Origin: Streptomyces sp. AC555_RSS877 | GTDB taxonomy: Bacteria; Actinomycetota; Actinomycetes; Streptomycetales; Streptomycetaceae | Direction: 5' to 3' | Assembly (NCBI RefSeq): GCF_019049245.1 | Contig: NZ_JAGMUK010000040.1 | Coordinates: 549,524 to 613,523 of the forward strand | Length of the DNA: 64,000 nucleotides | In this document: positions 33,802-42,450 of the stretch, one piece after another | Layout of the letters: each line of letters opens with the position of its first letter | Numbering within the stretch: position 1 is the stretch's first letter | The notes under the pieces: model-generated | What the model was told of the DNA's origin: nothing | What the model saw: only the letters and a program-made list of their open reading frames with translations | Database searches by the model: none | Program-made: the position numbers and the translations under genes

Positions 33802-34965
33802 TCATGGGGTCGTTGGAGGTACGCAGAGCACCGCGATGCGCTGCACCGCGTTGTTGCCGAAGCCTCCGCGGTTCCAGGGCTGGGTGACCGGCTGGGTGTC
33901 GCCCTCCGCATCCGTGGCGCGGGCGGTCAGGACGTGGGTGCCGGGGACGGCCGTCCAAGGCGCGTGCCAGTGCCGCCAGGACCAGGAGTGGCGGTCCGGC
34001 GGGGTGAGTTCCGCCTCGTGCCAGGTGTGGCCGTCGTCCGTGCTGACCTCGACCTTGGTGACGGGAGCGCGGCCCGACCAGGCGCGGCCCTCCAGGTTCA
34101 GCGGGCCGGGCCGTACGACCCTGGTGCGCGACATGAAGTCCGGGAAGCCGGGCGGAATCATCAGCGCCCGGGGCGCGATCCGGGTGACCGGGAAGCCCGG
34201 CTCGTCGGGGGACTGGCGGTAGCGGTATGCCACCGTCTGCTGGAAGCCGGTGAACGGCGTGTCGGTGAGGGTGATGTCGCGCAGCCACTTCACATGGGCC
34301 ATGCCGTACCAGCCGGGGGCCACCAGGCGCACGGGGTGTCCGTGCTGCGGAGGAAGCGGGGCGCCGTTCATCTCGTACGCGACCAGGACTTCAGGGTCGG
34401 TGGCCATGGCATCGGCGACAGACAGGCTGCGCTGGTAGTCCTGTTCCACGCCGCGCTCCACGCCGTGGTCGGCTCCCGTGAAGACCGCCTCTACGGCCTC
34501 CGGTTCCACGCCGGCCTCGCCGAGCAGCGTCCGCAGCGGTACGCCAGTCCAGTCGGCGGTGCCGACCGCCTCGACCAGCCAGGGCTGGCTCACGGGGCGC
34601 GGAGTGAGCCGGGCGCGGCCGTTGCCCGCGCACTCCATGGTCACTCGGTGGGTGACCGGAGGGAAGGAGCGGAGGGCCTCCAGGTCCAGCGTCAGTGGCG
34701 TACGGACCCGGCCCTGTACGGTCAGCGTCCATGCGGCGGCGTCCAGAACCGGGATGTCGTAATGGGTCAGGATGTAGTGCAGCCCGGCAGGTGTGACGTC
34801 GTAGCGCAGGGCCTCCAGGGGGAGGCCGTGGTTGCGGGCGGCGAGGGCGAGTTCCTCGTGGCTGATGCCCTCGGCGGGGTCTGCGACGCGCCCCGGCGTG
34901 CTGATGTCATCCAGTGATCCAGACGAATCCAGCTGATCCGTGCGACGGTCCATGGATCTGTCCAT
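33802..34965 (-). CDS. Sulfite oxidase-type molybdopterin enzyme
   Basis: A 387-residue enzyme of the sulfite oxidase family. The molybdenum ligand is Cys112 in VTMECAGNGRARL. GHPVRLVAPGWYGMAHVKWL is the substrate and cofactor-binding motif. The C-terminal Mo-co dimerisation domain (VTKVEVSTDDGHTWHEAEL, WRHWHAPWTAVPGTHVLTAR) is complete. There is no haem domain and no Tat signal, so it is probably a cytoplasmic, electron-acceptor-dependent enzyme oxidising sulfite or sulfoxide-like compounds. The start region repeats ATGGA(T/C)C three times; ATG 34965 or 34953 are both possible. Confidence 0.93.
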   Translation of the reverse strand: MDRSMDRRTDQLDSSGSLDDISTPGRVADPAEGISHEELALAARNHGLPLEALRYDVTPAGLHYILTHYDIPVLDAAAWTLTVQGRVRTPLTLDLEALRSFPPVTHRVTMECAGNGRARLTPRPVSQPWLVEAVGTADWTGVPLRTLLGEAGVEPEAVEAVFTGADHGVERGVEQDYQRSLSVADAMATDPEVLVAYEMNGAPLPPQHGHPVRLVAPGWYGMAHVKWLRDITLTDTPFTGFQQTVAYRYRQSPDEPGFPVTRIAPRALMIPPGFPDFMSRTRVVRPGPLNLEGRAWSGRAPVTKVEVSTDDGHTWHEAELTPPDRHSWSWRHWHAPWTAVPGTHVLTARATDAEGDTQPVTQPWNRGGFGNNAVQRIAVLCVPPTTP

Positions 34966-35211
34966 GGATCCATGGTCCTCCCGGCGGCCGACCCGGGCAC
35001 CCCTTGGGCAGCGGTCCGGTGTCCGACCCGACCAGACGACCCGATCCGGGCCAGTTGACGCGGGCGCTGCCGGCAGGTGGCTTCAGCACTGTGGCTTTGT
35101 CCCGCGGGCAGTGTGCTCGACGGCCGGGTGGGACAATCTCTGCCGAGGCCCACGCTGCCGTGGTGGCCGGTGCCCGGCAGGCATCGGGAGGGCCGAAGGG
35201 AGGCATGGAGG

Positions 35212-35667
35212 GTGATCCAGCTGGTGTCTCTGAGGGTCGGTGCCAGGCCCGTCCCTCAGCCCGTCGCCACGCCGTTGGTGTGGGTCACGGCTTTCGTCGG
35301 GGCCTTGACACTGGTGGCCCTGCACAACACCCTGATAGGCCTGGACCGTCCTGCGCCTGCTCTGGCCGCGCTGTCCCTGCTCGCCGCCCTGCTCGGTGTT
35401 TACGCGCGCTTCGCCGCGGCCCCCGGTACAGCTGTGTTGTGCTGGCTGATCCTCAACGGCTTCGCCATCCCGCCTGTCGGTACCCTCACCTGGGCCGGCC
35501 ACCGTGACACGTTCTGGCTCGCCTGCCTGTGCGCCGCGGCTCTAGTCGGCACGGTGCTGGCCCGGATCGTCCATGCCCGCGCCGCCTATCGTCGTATCAC
35601 CCCTGCGGGGCCCTCCACGGCGGCAGACGTGGACGACTGGCCTGCCGGATACGGACCACCGGCGTAG
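35212..35667 (+). CDS. Four-helix membrane protein of unknown function
   Basis: A 151-residue protein starting at GTG 35212, eight bases after AAGGGAGG. Hydrophobic segments (PLVWVTAFVGALTLVALHNT, LAALSLLAALLGVYARFAAA, AVLCWLILNGFAIPPVGTLT and FWLACLCAAALVGTVLARIV) suggest four membrane passes, followed by a short soluble tail. No family was recognised with certainty. It is divergent from the sulfite oxidase. Confidence 0.65.
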   Translation: MIQLVSLRVGARPVPQPVATPLVWVTAFVGALTLVALHNTLIGLDRPAPALAALSLLAALLGVYARFAAAPGTAVLCWLILNGFAIPPVGTLTWAGHRDTFWLACLCAAALVGTVLARIVHARAAYRRITPAGPSTAADVDDWPAGYGPPA

Positions 35668-36115
35668 GGCACATCCCGAACAGCGGATGGTCCGTCAGTG
35701 GGCCCGGCGCCCTCGATCTCATGCGGCTTTGCGCTTGTCTTTCCTGACTGGGCTCCGCACGCACCACGCACCGGATGCAGTGCGACGGTCGCCGGACGGC
35801 GGCGAGCACGCCGACCGACAGAGATGACCAGCGCGATCGACCACGGGCTCCAGGGACGTGCTCTCGCAACACATGGCCGGAGTCCTGTCGGCCACCGGAG
35901 TGAAGTAACGGACCAGCGCGAGGTCGTCGGTGTGTGCGTGGCAAGTATCCGTGCGGTGGCGAGCCGGTGGAACGTTGGGACAGTGACTGCTCCTTCCTGC
36001 TCCTTCCTGCTCCTGTGCCTGTCGACAGACCCCAGCCCGCGGTCGGACAGCCCGACGCTCGGCGCTGCACACGGCGATCGACGACCGGCCTCAGACGACA
36101 AAGAGTGGAGAATCC
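35668..36115. other. Intergenic, no gene recognised
   Basis: About 450 bp between the membrane protein and the hemerythrin gene. Open frames do not resemble proteins. The segment CTCCTTCCTGCTCCTTCCTGCTCCT (about 35989-36013) is a short tandem repeat of TGCTCCTTCC. Confidence 0.45.
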
Positions 36116-36679
36116 ATGGGACACGGCGGAAACGTCATCCAGGAACTGACCGCCGATCACCGCGAGGTGGACGACCTCTTCTCGCAGATCGAGATGCTGC
36201 CCGGGGACGACCCGCAGCGACGCGATCTGGCGGACCGGCTCACCATGGAGCTGATCCGGCACTCGGTGGCCGAGGAAGAGTACCTGTACCCGGTGGTGCG
36301 CCGGTACGTCGACGGGGGCGACGATCTCGCCGACAAGGAGATCGCCGACCACGGCGAAGTCGAGCGCATGCTCAAGGAACTCGAAGGCTGTCAGCCCGGG
36401 GACGGGCGTTTTGACACGCTGGTTCTGCGGCTGAAGAACGCCGTCACGGCCCATGTCAGCGACGAGGAGAACCGGCTCTTCCCGATGCTGGCCGACGCCT
36501 GCTCCGCCGACAATCTGGAGGAGCTCGGCGAGAAGGTCCGCTCGGCCAAAAAGCACGCTCCCACCCGCCCGCACCCGTCCGCGCCGGACACCCCACCCGC
36601 GAACAAACTCCTCGCGCCCGGTACCGGCATGGTCGACCGCCTGCGCGACATGCTGACCGGGCGCGGAAAGCAGGACTGA
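36116..36679 (+). CDS. Hemerythrin domain protein
   Basis: A 187-residue protein with a four-helix di-iron site. Ligands are visible as His in LTADHREVDDLFSQ, His/Glu in LIRHSVAEEEYLYPVV, His in IADHGEVERMLKEL and His/Glu in AVTAHVSDEENRLFPML. Such proteins bind oxygen or sense redox conditions in the cytoplasm. After residue 150 a Pro-rich tail leads to a short basic helix (GMVDRLRDMLTGRGKQD). ATG 36116 follows GTGGAG. The gene stands alone. Confidence 0.92.
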   Translation: MGHGGNVIQELTADHREVDDLFSQIEMLPGDDPQRRDLADRLTMELIRHSVAEEEYLYPVVRRYVDGGDDLADKEIADHGEVERMLKELEGCQPGDGRFDTLVLRLKNAVTAHVSDEENRLFPMLADACSADNLEELGEKVRSAKKHAPTRPHPSAPDTPPANKLLAPGTGMVDRLRDMLTGRGKQD

Positions 36680-36756
36680 CAGCACTGAAGTGGCTCCTGG
36701 GTCCTGCACTCCGCGAGTACAGCGGGGCCCGCAGCCGGTATGCCCCGTACCGGACA

Positions 36757-37119
36757 TCAGCGCCGCGCCAGCGCCAGCACGCTCAGTCCGAACATCAGGA
36801 CGCCCAGGGGGAGATGAACGGACGGTATGTGTGCGATGCCGAGCACGACCTGGACCGAGGCGAGGAGAAGGAAGCCGGACGCGTGCCAGACGGGCCGGGG
36901 CGAGCCGCCGCCCGGCTTCCATGCCAGCACCGCCGCGAGCAGATACAGCATCGTCGCCCCGTACATCACGCGGGCTCCGACACTGTGCAGCGTCTCTCCG
37001 TAGGACGAGGTCAACAGCAGCCCGGCGGAGACCGCTTGAAGGAAGATGGTCAGGGTCTGCAGGGTGACAGCGATCTGCAGAAAGGAAATGTGACGCTGTG
37101 CCGTCGCCTGGGTCGCCAT
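36757..37119 (-). CDS. Four-helix membrane protein divergent from the ECF41 sigma factor
   Basis: A 120-residue membrane protein with four hydrophobic segments (HISFLQIAVTLQTLTIFLQA, VGARVMYGATMLYLLAAVLA, ASGFLLLASVQVVLGIAHIP and LPLGVLMFGLSVLALARR). ATG 37119 lies 99 bp from the divergent sigma factor start. ECF41 factors usually control an adjacent COE gene (carboxymuconolactone decarboxylase, oxidoreductase or epimerase). Here this protein takes that place, so it is a possible target. Function is unknown. Confidence 0.75.
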   Translation of the reverse strand: MATQATAQRHISFLQIAVTLQTLTIFLQAVSAGLLLTSSYGETLHSVGARVMYGATMLYLLAAVLAWKPGGGSPRPVWHASGFLLLASVQVVLGIAHIPSVHLPLGVLMFGLSVLALARR

Positions 37120-37218
37120 GCCACGGTCCCCTTTTCCGCCCGGAGGGCAGTAGATCGATAAGGTCTCACCAACCCGACGACGCGGGTCTGCGAAAGGTAA
37201 GGCGAGGGGGTCGGGAGC

Positions 37219-38118
37219 ATGGGGACGGCTGGGACGAGCACAGGTGAGATAGCCGGTGAGCGGCGTCAACTGATCAATGTCGCCTACCGGTTGCTCGGTT
37301 CGCTGGCCGAGTCCGAGGACGCCGTGCAGGAGGCCTACGCGCGTTGGTACGCGCTGCCACGAAGTCGGCAGGACGAGATCGCATCCCCCGGCGCCTGGCT
37401 GACGACGGTGACCGGCCGGATCTGCCTGGACGTTCTCGGCTCGGCGCGCGCCCGGCGTGAACGCTATGTCGGCGCGTGGTTGCCCGATCCGCTGCCCGAC
37501 CACGCCGAGTGGGATCACGTCCATGGCACCGACCCCGCCGACCAGATGGTCCTGGACGAATCGGTGACCATGGCCTTCCTCGTCGTCCTGGAGTCGATGA
37601 CCCCCGCCGAGCGGGTGGCGTTCGTCCTGCACGATGTCTTCCGGTACCCGTTCGCCGAGATCGCCGGCGTTCTCGGCCGGACCCCTGCGGCTTGCAAGCA
37701 GCTGGCGGCTTCCGCCCGGAGGCGGGTGAGCGTCGCGCGGGCTCCGGGGACGGCGGCCGGGCAGGCCGACGTGGTGAGGCATGTCAAAGAGGCCTGGGAG
37801 ACCAAGAACATCGCGGCCCTCGTCGGGATCCTCGACCCGGCCGCCGTGATGACCGCCGACGGCGGCGGCATGGTCGGTACCTTCCTGCGCCCGATCGAAG
37901 GCGGCGCGCGCATCGCCCAGTACATGGCCGCCATTGCCGACAAGGCTCCGGGGCTAGAACTCCTGGAGCGTTCGGTCAACGGTGTGCCGGGCTTGGTGGC
38001 CCAGCGTGCCGGCGTCGTCTTGACCGTGGCCGCGTTCGACGTCTCCGACGGGCGCGTCACCCGGATCTGGGTGGTCCGCAACCCGGAGAAGCTGAGGCCG
38101 TGGGTGCGGGAGGGCTAG
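37219..38118 (+). CDS. ECF41-group RNA polymerase sigma factor with SnoaL-like C-terminal domain
   Basis: A 299-residue sigma factor. Sigma-2 is at residues 15-80 (LINVAYRLLGSLAESEDAVQ, IASPGAWLTTVTGRICLDVL) and sigma-4 at 110-160 (AFVLHDVFRYPFAEIAGVLG). A SnoaL-like domain covers residues 170-295 and ends WVVRNPEKLRPW, containing the NPDKL-like motif of ECF41. This fused domain replaces a separate anti-sigma factor and modulates activity. ATG 37219 follows GAGGGGGTCGGGAGC. Target promoters of the group are TGTCACA-N16-CGTC; no good copy was seen in the divergent space. Confidence 0.94.
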   Translation: MGTAGTSTGEIAGERRQLINVAYRLLGSLAESEDAVQEAYARWYALPRSRQDEIASPGAWLTTVTGRICLDVLGSARARRERYVGAWLPDPLPDHAEWDHVHGTDPADQMVLDESVTMAFLVVLESMTPAERVAFVLHDVFRYPFAEIAGVLGRTPAACKQLAASARRRVSVARAPGTAAGQADVVRHVKEAWETKNIAALVGILDPAAVMTADGGGMVGTFLRPIEGGARIAQYMAAIADKAPGLELLERSVNGVPGLVAQRAGVVLTVAAFDVSDGRVTRIWVVRNPEKLRPWVREG

Positions 38119-38194
38119 GCGGTTTCGGGTGAGTCACCGTGCGGCCCGGAGAAAGGTGCCTCGATGCGGAGTGCGGCGTGACGGAACGACAGGG

Positions 38195-40228
38195 TCAGCC
38201 GCCGAGGTGGATGCCGATCGACCGGGCGACCTCGGTGTGGGCGAGGTACTCGACGATGCTGTGCGCCCGGTCGCGGGCGTTGATGACGGCGAGGTCGGAC
38301 AGTCCGTCCGCCCAGTCGTCGCCCAGCGGGCATCCGATGGCCACCGCGTCGGTCGGGCACCAGGCGTTGAGCCAGTCGGCCACGACGTCCGGACGCTTCG
38401 GCCCGCCGACGAGCAGCCTGTTGTACACGCTGTCCATGCCGAGGGGACTGCCCGCCGTGGTCAGATGAACGAGGCTCACTCCGGGGGACAGTCGTGTGCT
38501 GAGATCCAGGCCGACGACCGTGCCGAGACTGTGACTGACGAGCACCACTTCTCCCGCGTCCGGCATGGTCTCGAGTACGCAGTCCAGGACCTCGTCCCGG
38601 ATGCGCCGGTCGTCGAGGTACGCGGCCACGTCGCGGAAGATCAGGGCGATGGCCCATGCGTCGAGGTCGCTCCTGGCGGCCAGCCAGCTGAGCCGCTTCT
38701 GCAGGGCTCCGACCACGTCGCCCAGGCCGAACCGCTCGGTGGCCAACTGGCCCTCCTGGGGCATGTTCCACTTCGTGGCAGCCTCGCCGACGATCTCCTC
38801 GTACACCGCGCGGGCGGTGGGGGTGGTGGGGGCGACCACCTCCGCAGCCGTGGCGGTCGGCGCCTCGACGATGCGGGGGACGGCCTCGTGCGCGGTCAGG
38901 GCCTGCACCAGTCTGTCGCCGTAGTAGGGGAACCAGACGTCCGCCGGGTCGACCGGGGGCAGCCCGGCACGGACGAGCCCCTGGTTGAGTCCGGCCGCCC
39001 ACTCGCGGCGCAGTTTCTCGGGCTCCTTGCCCTCTTGGGAGCGACCGTGCAGGAAGACCAGATGCCGTGTGCCGCCGAACGCGCCGTCCCGGGCGCGCAG
39101 ACCCACACGCGCGGTGGCCTTCTCGGCGGCCGGGTGCGGCGCTGCGACGGTGGGAGCCGGGACCGCCGTCGGGCCGACGGCGGCCTCCGCGCGGCGCAGC
39201 CCGGACTCCGGGCCCATCTCGGCCAGCAACGCCTGCTGCCGGGAGGTGAGGGACAAGGCGGCGAGGTGCTTCAGGATGGAGCTGATGCGTACGCCCTCGT
39301 TGGACACCCAGTCGATGGCGTCGTCGCCGTCACCGGGCCGCCAGACCTGTCCGTCACGGCGCAGGATGCGGCCCTGGTCGTCGGTCCTGGGGACACCGCT
39401 GTGGTGGAGCGCGACGACCTCCCACTGGTCGTTGAAGACGGGCGAGCCTGAGTTGCCGGGCTCGGTGTCCGTCTTGTAGTGCAGGAAGTCGTCGAGGCGC
39501 ACCTGGAGCATGTTGTCGCGCAGGGCGATCTCCTTCAGGCGCCCCATCGGGTGGCCGATGACGTTGACGGGCTCGCCGATCACCAGCTTTCCCGTCTGGG
39601 CGCTGAGCCGATTCCAGCCGAACGTCTCCCCGGGCGGCTGGAGGTCCGGGCCGGGGGACACCAGCACCAGAGCGAAGTCGAGGCGTGGGTCGGCCACGAA
39701 GAGCTCGTCGGGGTCGAGTTCCAGCCGTGTTGTCGGGTGCGGGGTGTTGTCGACGGTGACCTGGGCCTCGAACTCCACGAAGCACTGCCGGGCGGCCTCC
39801 GCGTCGGTGAGCACGTGATGGTTGGTCATCAGCAGGCTCGGAGACACCAGGAAGCCGGTGCCAACAGGCAGCTCGCGGCCGTTCTCCCGCACCGAGATCC
39901 GGGCGACGGTGCGTGCCGCCCGGGCGCCGCGCGGCAGGAAGCTCCATGCCTGGAGGTCCTTGGACACCCCGAGGATGCGTTCGTAGGCGGCGGTCGCTGC
40001 CAGCGGCTCCGCCCGGACGGCCTCCACCACCATGGCGGTGGGCACCGCGTGCCGGTCGAGCAGTCGGGCCGCGCGCGCCGCAAGCGCCTCCTGCGAATCC
40101 GGGAAGGTGACTCCGGCCTCCTGCTGCCGCTCGACCGCCCGCCGCTCGTCGCCGGTCTCGTCGTACCGCGCGGCGGCTGCCGCGGCCTGGCGCTCCCGGT
40201 CCTCGCTCGACCTGTCCGTCGCTGCCAT
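38195..40228 (-). CDS. Trypsin-like serine protease fused to an alpha/beta-hydrolase domain
   Basis: A 677-residue two-enzyme protein. Residues 1-100 are helical and charged. Residues 105-280 are a trypsin-like (DegP/V8-type) protease with His138 (TNHHVL), Asp184 (PRLDFALV) and Ser260 (TEPGNSGSPVF). After an Ala/Pro/Thr linker, residues 385-675 form an alpha/beta-hydrolase: GGTRHLVFLHGRSQEG is the oxyanion-hole strand and VVLVSHSLGTVVGLDL holds the nucleophile Ser at about 567. There is no signal peptide, so it acts in the cytoplasm. It starts one base after the stop of the haem dioxygenase gene and is surely in its operon. This fusion is typical of bacterial effector or conflict proteins, where the protease may activate the lipase-like part; that is inference. 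Confidence 0.9.
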   Translation of the reverse strand: MAATDRSSEDRERQAAAAAARYDETGDERRAVERQQEAGVTFPDSQEALAARAARLLDRHAVPTAMVVEAVRAEPLAATAAYERILGVSKDLQAWSFLPRGARAARTVARISVRENGRELPVGTGFLVSPSLLMTNHHVLTDAEAARQCFVEFEAQVTVDNTPHPTTRLELDPDELFVADPRLDFALVLVSPGPDLQPPGETFGWNRLSAQTGKLVIGEPVNVIGHPMGRLKEIALRDNMLQVRLDDFLHYKTDTEPGNSGSPVFNDQWEVVALHHSGVPRTDDQGRILRRDGQVWRPGDGDDAIDWVSNEGVRISSILKHLAALSLTSRQQALLAEMGPESGLRRAEAAVGPTAVPAPTVAAPHPAAEKATARVGLRARDGAFGGTRHLVFLHGRSQEGKEPEKLRREWAAGLNQGLVRAGLPPVDPADVWFPYYGDRLVQALTAHEAVPRIVEAPTATAAEVVAPTTPTARAVYEEIVGEAATKWNMPQEGQLATERFGLGDVVGALQKRLSWLAARSDLDAWAIALIFRDVAAYLDDRRIRDEVLDCVLETMPDAGEVVLVSHSLGTVVGLDLSTRLSPGVSLVHLTTAGSPLGMDSVYNRLLVGGPKRPDVVADWLNAWCPTDAVAIGCPLGDDWADGLSDLAVINARDRAHSIVEYLAHTEVARSIGIHLGG

Positions 40229-40229
40229 G

Positions 40230-42131
40230 TCAGGTCACCGTCCTTCCGGCGGTGTGCCACGGCACGAAGGCGTTCGTCAGCCCCGCGAGAGCCGTACGCA
40301 GCTCCGGGTGGTGGCGCAGCAGTACCGTGATCATGCTGTTGTCGTCGATCCAGGCCATACCGGCCTTGGAGTACACCTCGGGGGTGTAGTACTCGGTGAA
40401 GAAGCGGTCGCTGTTCAGTCGGCGTGAGGCCATCAGGATGAAGATGCGGAACGCCGTGTCGCTGAAGGCGAATCCGGCCGGCAGCTTCTCCGCGTACAGC
40501 CCGACCATGAGGTCGACCTTCTCGATGTCGCCGTCGTAGAGCCACTGGATCTGTTCGGCCCACGCGCGGTTCTCCGTCAGCTCCAGGAAGTTCGCCGCGG
40601 GCTTCAGCCGCAGCAGCCGCCGGAACTCGTTGTAGCGGGGGACGCCCAGTTCCCGGGTGCGCAGGATGTCGGTGGCGGCGAGGTCCTGCAGATGGCCGTC
40701 CGGGCGCTCGAACTCCTGGAGGAACCTGGGGAAGTTGTTCAAGGTGACCAGTCCGGGATGAAGCGTGCCGAAGCTGTAGAGCAGATCGGCCATCTCGGTG
40801 GTCTCCAGGGCCTTCAGCGCCCCGGGCCCCGAGATGTCGCGGAGGGTGCAGTGGCGCAGGGTCGTGTCGTCGGCGGCTGAGCGCAGATGCCACTCGTCGC
40901 GGATGAGGGGGTGCATGCGGTAGACGGCCACGAACTCCTCGGTGAGGGAGTACGGGACGCCGTAGTGGTCCGTCTCGCCGCCGGGGATGCCGCTGACGAC
41001 CTCGCTGTCGCTGATCCGGCCGAAGAGGTTGTGCACGCGCTCGCCGGCTATGCCCCACCAGTTGGCGCGCAGTGCCTTGACGGTGGTGGGGTGGCTGATC
41101 ACGGCCGGAGTCCACTCCACGGTGTGGATCTTGGCGAGGAGCGCGGCGTTGACGAGTCGGGCGCGTTGGAAGAGTTCCTCGTCGTTCCAGGTCGGGTACG
41201 CGCCGTGGAGGTGGTCGCAGATCGCGTTGTGCTCACGGGCGAACAGGTCGTGCATCATGGCGAGGCCCAGCCAGAAGCCGGGGGTGTGCGAGGGATCCCG
41301 GGGGCGGTCCTGGGAAGGGTCTCGGAAGCGGTCTGGGGAGGGTTCCCGGGAAGGGACCGAGGGGAACGGGGATCGCTCGTCGTCCCACAGACGCAGCTTG
41401 CCCAGCTCGCCGGTGCGCATCAGGCGCTGTTCGGTCTCGTTCGTCCCGTAGATCTGCGACGCGTCCCACCAGTGGGAGGACTCGTTGATCCGGGTGTCGG
41501 GTGTCCCGGCTGGTGCGTGCGGGTCGCGGGTCGGGTCGTCCGGTGTCCGCATGATCCGCATGGGGTGTTCCGGCCACGGGTCGTCGTCCATGAGGGGGAC
41601 CTCCCAGGGCTGTTCCGTGGGGCCGGTCCCGTGGCTGAACCAGTCGCGGACCATGAACTGGAGCCAGGAGGCGACCAGGGAGTTGACCGATTCCGCCGGG
41701 ATGAGCTCGTCGCGGGTGAGCAGGGCGCGGCTGACCTCACGAGGGTTCGGCGCGGACAGGACGTCCTCGGGTGTGGCCGGGGCGATCCGGTCCAGCGGGA
41801 TGTTCCGGCCGAAGCGGGTGCCCGCCATGCCCATACGGGGCGCGTCGAGGTCGTTGTGGCTGCCGTCGGGGGTCCGGTTGACCTTGTGGGTCTCGGAGGG
41901 GGGTGCCGGATCGGGCAGATCGACCGAGGGCAGGTGGCCGGTGTCGTGCAGGTTCTTCTGCCGGAGCTCGACGCGCAGTCCGAGGAGCGTCAGCAGGCCC
42001 GGTATGACGGGCAGTCTGTCCCAGCCGATGCGCCGGTCCACGTACTTGGCGCCGGCCGTGACGACCCGCCAGGGCAGTGACGTACGGTATCCGGCTGCGG
42101 AACGTCGTGCGGCGCGTCGTTGCTTGCTCAT
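40230..42131 (-). CDS. Animal haem peroxidase family protein, fatty-acid alpha-dioxygenase/cyclooxygenase-like
   Basis: A 633-residue haem enzyme. The distal His167 is in VRDWFSHGTG and the proximal His407 in EFVAVYRMHPLIRDEW. Tyr404, three residues before it, matches the catalytic radical Tyr of plant alpha-dioxygenases (YRMH) and cyclooxygenases (YxxH). SSHWWDASQIYGTNETEQRL is the family core motif. It should add oxygen to a fatty acid, making an oxylipin. Residues 254-284 are an odd Pro/Arg/Ser insertion built of repeats (REPSPDRFRDPSQDRPRDPS). No signal peptide is seen, but the first 50 residues are basic and hydrophobic and may attach to membrane. It is coupled to the protease-hydrolase fusion. 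Confidence 0.9.
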   Translation of the reverse strand: MSKQRRAARRSAAGYRTSLPWRVVTAGAKYVDRRIGWDRLPVIPGLLTLLGLRVELRQKNLHDTGHLPSVDLPDPAPPSETHKVNRTPDGSHNDLDAPRMGMAGTRFGRNIPLDRIAPATPEDVLSAPNPREVSRALLTRDELIPAESVNSLVASWLQFMVRDWFSHGTGPTEQPWEVPLMDDDPWPEHPMRIMRTPDDPTRDPHAPAGTPDTRINESSHWWDASQIYGTNETEQRLMRTGELGKLRLWDDERSPFPSVPSREPSPDRFRDPSQDRPRDPSHTPGFWLGLAMMHDLFAREHNAICDHLHGAYPTWNDEELFQRARLVNAALLAKIHTVEWTPAVISHPTTVKALRANWWGIAGERVHNLFGRISDSEVVSGIPGGETDHYGVPYSLTEEFVAVYRMHPLIRDEWHLRSAADDTTLRHCTLRDISGPGALKALETTEMADLLYSFGTLHPGLVTLNNFPRFLQEFERPDGHLQDLAATDILRTRELGVPRYNEFRRLLRLKPAANFLELTENRAWAEQIQWLYDGDIEKVDLMVGLYAEKLPAGFAFSDTAFRIFILMASRRLNSDRFFTEYYTPEVYSKAGMAWIDDNSMITVLLRHHPELRTALAGLTNAFVPWHTAGRTVT

Positions 42132-42450
42132 CGCGGTACTCCTTGGGCGGTTGCGAGGATCACGTCGCCCGTCTTCTCGCTGGTCATGTGGAGGGGATGG
42201 CGGCGACGAAGTACGACGTGTGGTGGCCGCGCAGGCGACTTGGGCGAGTTCGCCGGTCAGGCCGGCCGCGAGCTGTTCGTGGCCCTGGTCGCGGGCCAGG
42301 ACTCGGCCTGCGCGGACCGGCGGCCCGTGTTCGCGCCGTCGACCTCCTCGCCGGCAGCAGGGGAGATGCCGGGCTGCGACTCCTGCGGAGGGCCGCTCTC
42401 ACTCCCGGCGACGCCAGTCAGCTCCGCTCGCGCGGAAAGCACACCCTCCG
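42132..42450. other. Intergenic between metalloprotease and haem dioxygenase
   Basis: A 319-bp gap inside the otherwise compact minus-strand cluster. Frames on both strands are Arg/Ala/Pro-rich and unconvincing. A promoter for the dioxygenase operon may lie here. Confidence 0.45.
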
